DNA of 64,000 nt from Clostridiales bacterium. GTDB lineage: Bacteria > Bacillota > Clostridia > Saccharofermentanales > Saccharofermentanaceae. Below, piece after piece: positions 28,086-36,482 of this stretch. Under the pieces are notes generated by a model, which saw only the letters and a program-made list of their open reading frames with translations, was not told where the DNA came from and did no database searches. The stretch lies in contig JAFZQI010000041.1 of NCBI GenBank assembly GCA_017620475.1, positions 62,001 through 126,000 of the forward strand, written 5' to 3'. The translations under genes were made by a program, and so were the position numbers. Position 1 is the first letter of the stretch; every line of letters starts with the position of its first letter.

Positions 28086-29054
28086 TTACACCTCTTCTTT
28101 CTGTGCCGGACGAGCTGTCCCGTTCTCGTTTGCCTCTGTCGCGGCTGCAAAAGAACTTTGCTCCAGAGATTTCTTGTGGGAAAGGATCTCCGATGTCAGG
28201 TCGGCGTGGATGATCATATCGCCGCGTCTTGTGGCCCAGCATCCGGTAGAGATGCCGACGCCCAGCGTGGCCGGGTGGTGTGCGGCCGCCTCGATGTTGA
28301 CGCCGAGAACCGTCTGGCTTCCACCGAATCCCAGCGGAGCAATACCCAGGGAATTCAGACCTTCGAAGATCTCCTCTTCGAGCTTGGCTATCTCCGGATA
28401 CGAGCTGTGGGTACCGAGAGGCCGCAGAAGCGCCTTCTTCGACAGCATCGCCGATGTCGCCGCGCAGGTTCCGAGTCCGATGCCAACGCACAGCGGCGGG
28501 CACGCATTGACGCCCCAATCGAGGATCGTCTGATATACGAACTTCTTAATGCCCTCCACACCTTCAAGCGGCATGAGGACTTTGCTTCTTCCCGGCAGCG
28601 AGCATCCGCCGCCGGCCATATACATCCGGAGCCTGAGATCCGATGATCCCGGCACCAGTTCATACTCGATATAGGGAGCGCCGTAGCCTGTGTTATCACC
28701 GGTATTGTGCTCGGCCAAGGGCTCGACAACATTAGGGCGAAGAGGTGTCTGAAGGGTTGCGGCCCGGCATGCTTCTACAAGCACATCCGCGATCTCCGCC
28801 TGATACGGGAATTCCGTACCGACCTCAACGAAATACTGGATCACGCCCGTATCCTGACAAAGCGGCCGGTGAAGTTCTTTTGCCAAGGAAAGATCCGTCA
28901 GCATGCACTCATACATTGTCCTGGCACTGTCAATGCTCTCCTGAGCATGCATTTCCCGGAGCCGTGCCTCCACATCGTCCGGAAGATAGATTCCCGTCAT
29001 TGCGGTGAAATCCTGAACGGTCTTGATAAACTGCTGTCTTAACGTCTCTTCCAT
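28086..29054 (-). CDS. Class I fumarase / tartrate dehydratase, alpha subunit
   Basis: 322 residues, a little longer than usual because of an unconserved Ala/Glu-rich tail. Three cysteines expected to bind the [4Fe-4S] cluster are in LCQDTG (about residue 65), [11 protein letters not shown] (about 150) and [10 protein letters not shown] (about 195). [14 protein letters not shown] and [14 protein letters not shown] are conserved family segments. It is oxygen-labile and cytoplasmic, and pairs with the beta subunit 4 bases downstream. A variant motif AAAAGAACTT (29074-29083) lies in its 5' leader. Confidence 0.9.
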   Translation of the reverse strand: MEETLRQQFIKTVQDFTAMTGIYLPDDVEARLREMHAQESIDSARTMYECMLTDLSLAKELHRPLCQDTGVIQYFVEVGTEFPYQAEIADVLVEACRAATLQTPLRPNVVEPLAEHNTGDNTGYGAPYIEYELVPGSSDLRLRMYMAGGGCSLPGRSKVLMPLEGVEGIKKFVYQTILDWGVNACPPLCVGIGLGTCAATSAMLSKKALLRPLGTHSSYPEIAKLEEEIFEGLNSLGIAPLGFGGSQTVLGVNIEAAAHHPATLGVGISTGCWATRRGDMIIHADLTSEILSHKKSLEQSSFAAATEANENGTARPAQKEEV

Positions 29055-29256
29055 AAGGGCCTCCTTCTTTTCGAAAAGAACTTACCAAAGTATCCCATAA
29101 TCCATGTGAAAATTCAAGGAAACCCGTCTGCCGGGCGTGTGGATTCTCCGCCCCCGTTCGGCGCGTCCGGGATGAACGATTTGTCACGCGGTTAACCGGG
29201 ATTTGCTGTACAATAGGGTCTGAAAAGACATCCTGGACCCAAAGAAGGAGATTACT

Positions 29257-30891
29257 ATGCATAAGCGTAAGTGGCTTGCGCTCCTTCTTGCCGCGGCGAT
29301 TGCACTGGGAAGTACAGCCTGCAGCAAGACAGAAGAGACGAAAAAGAAGAAGAAAAAGACTAAGAAAACTACGGAGATCACGGAGACAACGGACGAGCCT
29401 TCGATTACGACGAGCGAGTCATCCGAGACATCTGACACTTCGGAGACCGAAGCGCCCACGGACACCTCGGCTACAGATACAAGCGCGGATGTGTCGGTCC
29501 CTGATGGCGCCAAGATTCCGATCGGCCCGGCTTTCGGCTTCGGGTACGGCGCGCAGGATGACATGACTGCACGGCTTTTGAATCTCGACCGCGTTGTTGC
29601 CGCCGAGAAACGCGCTACGGGCAATTCCAACCTAGCGAAGTATTACGTGATTTTTGAGATGCCGCTGGACTGGAATGATCCGGATGGCGAGACTTTTCTT
29701 CTTCGCACGACATTCACCCATTATTCCGATGACGCGCCGAACACTTTCCTTTGTAACGGCTATATGATGTACGACCAGATCATCGATTTCGTTTACCGTT
29801 ACGATGTCGCGTCCCGCTACAATACCAATGAGATCGAGTGTGAATTCCGTTTCTTCGGGGCTTCTGTTCCGGACGGCCTGTCGACCTCTTCCACAGACCT
29901 GTGGCAATACCTGACCGCCGAAAACGCGGCCGCCGATTTCCACCACATCATTACGCAGTTTAAAACCATCCTCTCCGGCAAATGGATCTTCACCGGCGCA
30001 AGTAAGGGCGGACAGCTCACGCATTTCCAGTCCCACTTCTACCCCGATGATGCCGATGTGTATTTCTCCATGGTCGCCCCGGGCGGATGCTCCCCGGAAG
30101 CACCGGATTTCTTCGACAACATCTACACCGAAATCGGAAACGATGCTTTTGGCGAGGACCGGGCAAAGAAAGACCGTGATCTGGTTCTGCAGTTCCAGAT
30201 CGAAGCGATGAAACTCAAGCCTGTCCTGGCCGACCGCTACTATCAGCAGGGCCTGGCAGACGGATGTATCTTCAACGAATTCACCACGCCGGAGATCCTT
30301 TACGATATGGTCGTTCTGGAGTTTGCCACCACGACCTGGCAGTACTATCAGGACTTCACCACGATCTCGGACATACTGAGCATGGACAGGGTGGGTACAT
30401 CATTTGAAGATGCGGTCTTCGACCTTCTTTACAACACGAACGAGCCTTACATCTGGGCCACTAACAGCATCTACTTCCCTTATTATGTTCAGGCCGCTAC
30501 CCAAAACGGCGAGCACGAGTACGACTTCTCGTTTATCCGCGAAGCCCTGCGTAAAGAAGGCCTCGAGGATCTTCTGACGGTAACGGAAGATATGGAATCG
30601 GGACTTCTTTTCAAGATGGTCTTTACGGACGAACAGCTTGCCATGTTCACCTTCGACGATCAGCTCTACGAAGATATGGTGGAATGGTCGCACACAGTCG
30701 AAAAGCCGGTCATCATGTTCTATGGCGGAACGGATGTGTGGTACGAAGTGCGACTTCCGGACGTCACCGACAACCCGAACGTGCACATCTATGTGGATAA
30801 AAACGGGTCGCACCAGGCCGCTCTTTACAACCTTACTTCGGACGAGCAGGCCGAGATGGATCGCATCGTGAAGGACGCGCTGGGGATCTGA
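29257..30891 (+). CDS. Lipoprotein with S37-like serine peptidase domain
   Basis: 544 residues. The lipobox is GSTAC (Cys22), followed by a poly-Lys and Thr/Ser/Glu-rich linker to about residue 80. The catalytic domain has an alpha/beta-hydrolase fold with nucleophile GASKGGQ (Ser249), an acid in YGGTDVWYE (about residue 492) and a histidine in NGSHQAALYNL (about 521), the pattern of the S37 (PS-10) tripeptidyl/prolyl aminopeptidases. It probably trims peptides outside the cell. It is a single gene, divergent from the fumarase operon, followed by a repeat array. Confidence 0.8.
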   Translation: MHKRKWLALLLAAAIALGSTACSKTEETKKKKKKTKKTTEITETTDEPSITTSESSETSDTSETEAPTDTSATDTSADVSVPDGAKIPIGPAFGFGYGAQDDMTARLLNLDRVVAAEKRATGNSNLAKYYVIFEMPLDWNDPDGETFLLRTTFTHYSDDAPNTFLCNGYMMYDQIIDFVYRYDVASRYNTNEIECEFRFFGASVPDGLSTSSTDLWQYLTAENAAADFHHIITQFKTILSGKWIFTGASKGGQLTHFQSHFYPDDADVYFSMVAPGGCSPEAPDFFDNIYTEIGNDAFGEDRAKKDRDLVLQFQIEAMKLKPVLADRYYQQGLADGCIFNEFTTPEILYDMVVLEFATTTWQYYQDFTTISDILSMDRVGTSFEDAVFDLLYNTNEPYIWATNSIYFPYYVQAATQNGEHEYDFSFIREALRKEGLEDLLTVTEDMESGLLFKMVFTDEQLAMFTFDDQLYEDMVEWSHTVEKPVIMFYGGTDVWYEVRLPDVTDNPNVHIYVDKNGSHQAALYNLTSDEQAEMDRIVKDALGI

Positions 30892-30910
30892 TTCTTTATG
30901 ATTCTCTTTC

Positions 30911-31206
30911 AAAAGAACTGTTTCGGGTGACGTCTGTCGAATCACGATGGTTTTTTCGATTCAACAGATACGTTTCGGACGAGCGTCTGTTGAAAAATGG
31001 AAAAGAAGGATTTCAACAGACTTAAAATTCCCGATTGTCTGTTGAAAAACGGAGAAGAAAGATTTCAACAGACAAAAACTCACTTATTTTCTGTTGAATC
31101 GGGTTTTCGGCAGGATTCAACAGACAACTTCACTTATTTCATCTGTTGAATCTTTCGAGCTTATCACATTCAACAGATAATCTCCCTATTTTCGTCTGTT
31201 GAATCA
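30911..31206 (+). repeat. Array 1: eleven alternating inverted repeats with 52-base period
   Basis: Eleven copies of an octamer alternate strictly in orientation: CTGTCGAA (30934, one mismatch), TTCAACAG (30960), CTGTTGAA (30987), TTCAACAG (31012), CTGTTGAA (31039), then 31064, 31091, 31116, 31143, 31169 and 31196. Spacing is 25-27 bases, so two units span about 52. Most copies extend to ATTTCAACAGAC or GTCTGTTGAAAA. Sequences between are mostly unique, with a few similar (ACTTATTTT-like). The variant decamer AAAAGAACTG (30911-30920) lies 13 bases before the first unit. No gene is present. Confidence 0.9.
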
Positions 31207-31230
31207 GGAGTACAAATAAGATTCTACAGA

Positions 31231-32901
31231 TTAAGGCCTGACATCTCGATTGAAGGGAATCTCATAACCCCAGGGGGCGATCTCTTCGAAGGCCCTCGCC
31301 ACTGCGAGGACATCTTCGTCCCGGTATTTCTTTCCGATGATCTGCATCCCGACGGGAAGGCCGGTTTGCGTTTGCCCTGATGAGGCGCACTCTCCCCCGT
31401 TCAGTTCAGCGGAATCTGATTTGCTGCCTTTCTCTGAGAGCGCGGCCGGTTCCGAATCTCGCAATGCACGCACAAGTCCCGCCGCCCCGGAATCCTGCCC
31501 TGATCGCACAAGTCCTGCCGGCACCGATGCCGCCGGATGTCCTGTAAAGTTGGCAAAGAATGTCTCACAGAATCCGATGATCGGCTCCACTTTCTGTCCA
31601 TTCATCTCGCGCGGGCCGAGAGTGTTTCCGTCCGATGCGTTTTTCACCGGCGGGCAGATCGTCACAGGCGACAGAAGAATATCGTAATGCTCGAAAACGT
31701 CTTCCAGCGCGTCGTACATCTCCGTGCGCAGTTCGTTGAAATAGCGGTAATCCATCACAGAAGAACGGAGCGCAGCCTCGTTCCAATAAATAAACTCTTC
31801 CGGGATCTCGTCGCGGTGATCGCGCACAAGATCGAGGCCTTCCTTTTTCCACAGTTCCATGTCGATGGCCGTGTCGATGCTGATGCTTCTGCACCAGAGC
31901 TCGGCATATTCGTAGGCCGAATGCCGGAGCGCGCGCAAAACCGGCGCCGCGCCCTGCCCAATCACGGCACTACCTGCTGTGCCCGCGCCGCCAAACTGCA
32001 CTTCCTCCACATGCGCACCCGCCGCTTCCAGGTTCCACGCCGCCGCACGCACAAGATCCGCCACCTCTTTGTCCACAGGAAAAATCCCGAAGTCCGGCGT
32101 AAAAGCAATCTTCCAGTCACAGATCGGTTTCTTCATGAGCTCCGTAAAATCGCGCCTTCCGTGATCGAGACTCAGTGGATCCCTCGGGTTATAGCGCGCC
32201 ATGTAATTCAGCATCAGCGCACTGTCTTCGACCGTACGCGTGATCGCACCATTGAAGCAATAAGGATGCGTCGCCGTCCATCCGTCCGGGCGGCAGATAC
32301 TGGGGATGGTCCCTACAGACGCCTTGAAGCCGAAACATCCGCACCACGCTGACGGGATGCGGATCGAACCGCCGCCGTCGGAACCCTCCGCAATCGGGAG
32401 CATCCCGTCCGCCACCGCCGCGGCGGAACCACCGGATGAACCTCCGGAATTATAATTAGTATCAAAGGGATTCCGCGTCGGTCCATAAAGGAAATTGTCG
32501 CACGTCCCGCGCATTGCAAAAGCCGGCGCATTAGTCTTTCCGACCGCAATCGCACCCGCCTCACGCGCAGCGGTCCAGAACATGGAATCCTCCCCATCCT
32601 CGTGGATCAAAGAGCGCACACCGCCATGTGAATTCGTCCAGCCCTTTTTCGAAGGAAGAAAGTCCTTAAGCCCCACCGGCACGCCCGCCAGAGGACCCAC
32701 GTCCTCACCACGCAAAAGCCGCTGTTCCAGTGCTTTTGCCGCGGAAAAAGCCTCATCGAATTTCGTGTATGTAAAAGCATTCAGGCTCGGATTTCTTTTC
32801 TCGATCCGTGCCTGAAAATAGGAAATCACTTCAGTTGGGGTAATGTGGTCGGCGAGGACTTCACGTCCCAGCGCCGCACCGGAAAGTTTCTCCAGCTCCA
32901 T
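31231..32901 (-). CDS. Amidase-signature enzyme
   Basis: 556 residues from the ATG at 32901 (GCGAGGA upstream). The Ser-cisSer-Lys triad is visible: Lys79 in GVPVGLKDF, cis-Ser155 in NSGGSSGGSA and nucleophile Ser179 in SDGGGSIRIP. It hydrolyses an amide bond; GatA-like members act with GatBC, but no gatB/C is here, so a stand-alone acylamidase is likely. Near the C-terminus, between ASVPAGLVR and TGLPVGMQIIG, there is an unusual low-complexity insertion of about 45 residues containing repeats of AGLVR and Ser/Ala/Gly. Confidence 0.88.
   Translation of the reverse strand: MELEKLSGAALGREVLADHITPTEVISYFQARIEKRNPSLNAFTYTKFDEAFSAAKALEQRLLRGEDVGPLAGVPVGLKDFLPSKKGWTNSHGGVRSLIHEDGEDSMFWTAAREAGAIAVGKTNAPAFAMRGTCDNFLYGPTRNPFDTNYNSGGSSGGSAAAVADGMLPIAEGSDGGGSIRIPSAWCGCFGFKASVGTIPSICRPDGWTATHPYCFNGAITRTVEDSALMLNYMARYNPRDPLSLDHGRRDFTELMKKPICDWKIAFTPDFGIFPVDKEVADLVRAAAWNLEAAGAHVEEVQFGGAGTAGSAVIGQGAAPVLRALRHSAYEYAELWCRSISIDTAIDMELWKKEGLDLVRDHRDEIPEEFIYWNEAALRSSVMDYRYFNELRTEMYDALEDVFEHYDILLSPVTICPPVKNASDGNTLGPREMNGQKVEPIIGFCETFFANFTGHPAASVPAGLVRSGQDSGAAGLVRALRDSEPAALSEKGSKSDSAELNGGECASSGQTQTGLPVGMQIIGKKYRDEDVLAVARAFEEIAPWGYEIPFNRDVRP
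32728..32737 (-). repeat. AAAAGCACTG decamer inside the amidase gene
   Basis: Exact copy on the coding strand, read as GCA AAA GCA CTG GAA (Ala-Lys-Ala-Leu-Glu). It is representative of nine coding-strand copies; the others are listed in the findings. Confidence 0.75.
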
Positions 32902-32981
32902 TTTGTCCTCGCTTTCGCCGCCGCTCATCCAGAAGATGGCAGCCGCCGATCCGGCAGTGTTTCCGCTGCCGTCCGTAGTAC

Positions 32982-33734
32982 TTACGCCGCCACCTGCATC
33001 GCCTGCATCCGGTCAATATACTTCTGCCCGACCTTTTCGCGCTCCCAGCGCTTTGAGATCCGGTAGCCCATCGGCGAGAACGCCGCTTCCAGCAGGAGTT
33101 CCACCACCATGGATGTGGTCGAGCAGATCAGGACCTGCGTCCAGTTCCAGCCGAAGAAAACATGCGAAACCATCGCGGAGAAAACGAAGTTGTCGACCCA
33201 CTGCGCAATGCATGTGGAAATCAGGGAACGCTTGGCAAACCCGCCAAAGCTCCCCTTGTCCGCGCGCTTTCCGATAAAGTGATTCAGTCCGGAATTTACA
33301 AGGGTCGACAGAAGCATTGCCGTTGCGGAGCCGACCACGACATACCAGGAACTGCCAAAAGTACTGTCGACACCGCGGGTGATGAGGTCGCCCGTCGCCG
33401 CATCCGGCGCGGAATAGTAGGCCGCCCAGCAGCCCGGCGCCAGGGACAGAAGCTTCATGACGATGACGCAGATCACATTGACGCCCATCGCCAGGATGGA
33501 GATCATGGTCGCGGCTTTCGGCCCGAAACGCTTGCAGATGCAGTCCATGCACAGAAACGAGATCCAGGACAGCGCCAGCCCGCAGTTGAGGCAGAAATAC
33601 TCGGAGCGGTAGAGCTCCTTACTCGCCATAAGGTTCATGAAAATAACAGATAGGATAAAGACGGTCGTCACCATGGACGGCACGCCGTGCAGCAGGACCT
33701 TGTAGTCCTCGCGCACTCTCTTAAGAGCAGACAT
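32982..33734 (-). CDS. Queuosine precursor transporter (YhhQ/VUT family)
   Basis: 250 residues with six to seven membrane segments. The family signatures are present: FMNLMASKEL near residue 35, a CMDCICKRFG segment near 63-72, ATAMLLSTLVNSGLNHFIG and AQWVDNFVFSAM near 190. Members import preQ0/preQ1 or queuine for tRNA modification. A short hairpin in the leader (CAAGCAG 33764-33770 / CTGCTTG 33786-33792) precedes the ribosome binding site. The amidase gene follows 80 bases downstream on the same strand. Confidence 0.9.
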   Translation of the reverse strand: MSALKRVREDYKVLLHGVPSMVTTVFILSVIFMNLMASKELYRSEYFCLNCGLALSWISFLCMDCICKRFGPKAATMISILAMGVNVICVIVMKLLSLAPGCWAAYYSAPDAATGDLITRGVDSTFGSSWYVVVGSATAMLLSTLVNSGLNHFIGKRADKGSFGGFAKRSLISTCIAQWVDNFVFSAMVSHVFFGWNWTQVLICSTTSMVVELLLEAAFSPMGYRISKRWEREKVGQKYIDRMQAMQVAA

Positions 33735-33880
33735 ATAGATTCTCCTTTGGTTTTAATATTTTACAAGCAGGATATCGGACCCGAACTGCTTGGCGGCGCC
33801 ATGTCGCACCGCAACGACCATTATAATATGGATCGGAGAAAAAGCAAGCCTCTCACTCCTCCGTCCCCTATTTCTTCGCG

Positions 33881-33890
33881 AAAAGCACTG
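33881..33890 (+). repeat. Intergenic AAAAGCACTG decamer
   Basis: Exact copy with context TTCGCGAAAAGCACTGTGTC, ending 2 bases from the stop of the solute-binding lipoprotein gene at 33893. Confidence 0.8.
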
Positions 33891-33892
33891 TG

Positions 33893-36406
33893 TCACCCGT
33901 TTTCTGCTATCAGCATCGACGCCCGGCTCTGTATGATTTTACTGACCTCGTGCGCCGTCTTTGATCCGTCAAAATATGCCGGCACTTCTTCCCGAACTAT
34001 CTCCATAATTGTCGGGTTTTTGCACACCTTGGAAGATATGCGTTCCACCAGACCGAGATATTTGTCGGCGATCTCCCGATTCAGAACCGGTATTGTCGCT
34101 GCATAGGATGGATTCGCAGAATACGGCTCAATAGCTCTCGAGAAGCCGTCGATTTCATTTTGCACGGAGAGCGCTTGGCTTTCCCTGCATACGCTGATTC
34201 CTGAGTATGCCCTCTCGGCAATAATCGAATTCATCGTTTCTTCGGACAGAATAAACTTCACAAAATCCCATGCCTCATCCTTGCCACCGGAGAATGCAGA
34301 GATGCCTATCGAAGTGATTGCGCTTGCCGCAACCCCCACATCCTGTATCGTCGGCCAGCCGACAAATACAGCCTCTCCTTTACAAAGATTTACGTAGTGG
34401 TCGAAATCCCAAAGGCTATATAATTGCATCGGCGTCATGGCGCAAACACCATCCTGAACCAGCATGGCCAAAGGACTGATTAGAGTCGAATCATAGTATC
34501 TTTCCTCTAAACTTCTAAGTGTAGCATCTCCAATCTGAGGAGAGGCAAGGCGGGCAATCTCCAGCAGTTCGCGGAAATCATCACTGTCGAAAAAGACTTC
34601 TTCCTTTTCGTAATCTACGTAATTCGTCATATCGTGATAGAGAAGGTTTAGCAGAAGTCCTGTCCCATCCAGCGGTTCCGAATTTGTATTGCCGGGAATA
34701 TAATCATACAGGATCGGATTCATTCCATCAGGAAGCGTCTGCATTTTCGAACGGAATTCATCATTCGTCCAGCCGTTAATATTCCCCAGCACATCCGGAT
34801 TACCCACCAGCGCGGAAATAAAGACCGTCATCGGCATCTGATAGAGCTTGCCGTCATCTTCAAAAGCACGGAATATGTTATCGTAATACATGCTTCGATC
34901 CAGACCGCTCTCACCGTCAATGTACTGATTTAGATCAACGAGGATCTCGTCTTTGTTAAACTGCCCGTACTCTGAATAGTTCAGAAGAATATCCGGACCG
35001 TCCCCTGACTTCATATCCAGAAGAAGCCTGTCTGCCGCATCGGACTTCAGAGCCGCATCATACCCGTACGGATTCCCGTCCGGAAAGTAAACATACACTC
35101 TTCCGAGGCTCTCCGGGTGCTTATTGTATGCATTCACCAACGGATAGAACTCTTCATCGATCTGATTTATACCTACTTTCAGTATGCGTCTTCCCGCATA
35201 GGGGTTAGTGGCTTCCTTGTGAAGATGAATGATGTGATTTCCGGATAACAGAAGTATATCTCCATCCGGCGTGACCCTTACCCGTTCGATCCTCGTGCCG
35301 TAAATATCCGTATCCCCCCATCGGAGAATATTCTCGCGCTCTCCGGTCAGAAGATCGATACGCACTAGTCCCTCACCGTCGTCCGTGCATGTCGTACCGT
35401 TGTCCTGATACAGCCGGAAGCTCTCCGGAATACTCCCATCCAGTGCTTTTGCATCGGAAAAAGAAAAAGAATCAAGATCCAGTTCCCGGTACTTGTAATC
35501 CGGACGGGCAACAGAGTCACTATAGTCATAATCGCGAATCAGTTCATAGTACCTGCCTTCAATATCAACGATCGTAGAATTGTAATCTTCGAGTTTAGTT
35601 TTCTTTTGAACTGCCCAGTTCTCATCTACCAGATAAACCTGCTGATCTCCATAGAAAAGATATTGACCGTTGTCCAGCTGGAGTACATTCATATTCCCCA
35701 CTTCCAGATCGAGAAGCGGATCCGACTTCTGATTACGAAGGATCTCTCCTTTATCACTTATGAGGAGAAGGTCATATTCCCATCCGCCATCTCCCGAAGG
35801 TGAATAATCCGAATGGAAGACAGAAGCGATGAAACTGCCGTCTTTCAGCGGATAGAGGTGATAGACTTCGTCTTCAGCCGGTAATTCAATATTGGTGATC
35901 GTCTCTCCTTCCGTTGAGTAGATAAGAATACCTGATTCCTGCTGGATCATCAGCAGTTCATAGTACCGCATCAGTTCATCCGGATCGAAGACGTCAAGCG
36001 ACCTCATCTCCGCCTCTTCTTCTGAAGTCAGTTTGTAAGTTCGAAAATAGGAACAGGCAACTCCCGCATTTAGAAAGCATGTCTCATTTATCAGTTTTCT
36101 CTCCGGATCTCTGTCTTTATTCTCGTTATCAGGGATCGTGAGGGTGACCATCGTGTCCGAATAAAAAGGATCCGTTTCCAGCACATAATCGCCGTGCGGC
36201 GTTCCGTCCGGACTCGTTGGGAGAATATCCGGCATCATATCTGAGCCCGCCTGAATGCCGTTACTTCCGGCATTTCCGGTTCCGCCCGCTCCCGCACCGG
36301 AATCTTCACCGCCGGTTTTCTTACATGAAGTCAGGGACGCCATCGAAAGGAGCATTGCCGCGCTTAAAGCCAATGCCAGAATCCGTTTGTTCTTATTCCC
36401 CAACAT
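33893..36406 (-). CDS. Beta-propeller-like / solute-binding chimeric lipoprotein (paralogue 2)
   Basis: 837 residues from the ATG at 36406, chosen for GGAGGG 12 bases upstream. The lipobox is SLTSC. The layout is as in the gene at 12429: an N-terminal region of about 400 residues with repeated beta-rich units (YSTEGETITNIELP, ISDKGEILRNQKSD), then NPYAGRRILKVGINQIDEEFYPL and a solute-binding domain with YGQFNKDEILVDLNQYID and DGKLYQMPM. The closest match in the window is paralogue 1. No permease genes are adjacent. It probably binds an extracellular ligand and either signals or docks with a transporter encoded elsewhere. Confidence 0.82.
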   Translation of the reverse strand: MLGNKNKRILALALSAAMLLSMASLTSCKKTGGEDSGAGAGGTGNAGSNGIQAGSDMMPDILPTSPDGTPHGDYVLETDPFYSDTMVTLTIPDNENKDRDPERKLINETCFLNAGVACSYFRTYKLTSEEEAEMRSLDVFDPDELMRYYELLMIQQESGILIYSTEGETITNIELPAEDEVYHLYPLKDGSFIASVFHSDYSPSGDGGWEYDLLLISDKGEILRNQKSDPLLDLEVGNMNVLQLDNGQYLFYGDQQVYLVDENWAVQKKTKLEDYNSTIVDIEGRYYELIRDYDYSDSVARPDYKYRELDLDSFSFSDAKALDGSIPESFRLYQDNGTTCTDDGEGLVRIDLLTGERENILRWGDTDIYGTRIERVRVTPDGDILLLSGNHIIHLHKEATNPYAGRRILKVGINQIDEEFYPLVNAYNKHPESLGRVYVYFPDGNPYGYDAALKSDAADRLLLDMKSGDGPDILLNYSEYGQFNKDEILVDLNQYIDGESGLDRSMYYDNIFRAFEDDGKLYQMPMTVFISALVGNPDVLGNINGWTNDEFRSKMQTLPDGMNPILYDYIPGNTNSEPLDGTGLLLNLLYHDMTNYVDYEKEEVFFDSDDFRELLEIARLASPQIGDATLRSLEERYYDSTLISPLAMLVQDGVCAMTPMQLYSLWDFDHYVNLCKGEAVFVGWPTIQDVGVAASAITSIGISAFSGGKDEAWDFVKFILSEETMNSIIAERAYSGISVCRESQALSVQNEIDGFSRAIEPYSANPSYAATIPVLNREIADKYLGLVERISSKVCKNPTIMEIVREEVPAYFDGSKTAHEVSKIIQSRASMLIAENG

Positions 36407-36426
36407 CTTTTCCGCCCTCCTACTCG

Positions 36427-36436
36427 AAAAGCACTG
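36427..36436 (+). repeat. Intergenic AAAAGCACTG decamer
   Basis: Exact copy in the 76-base gap between two solute-binding genes, directly upstream of the ribosome binding site of the gene starting at 36406. Confidence 0.8.
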
Positions 36437-36482
36437 TCTCTTATCTTTTTGCGCTTGCCGTCCGTTTTTCTCTTCTTTGCGC

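Noticed and set aside
30911..31206. CRISPR array
   Set aside because: Repeats are only 8-12 bases, alternate in orientation and are separated by 17-19 bases; no cas genes are present.
33735..33825. preQ1 riboswitch upstream of the queuosine-precursor transporter
   Set aside because: Only one short hairpin is visible; I cannot match the conserved loops of any preQ1 class. A covariance search would decide.
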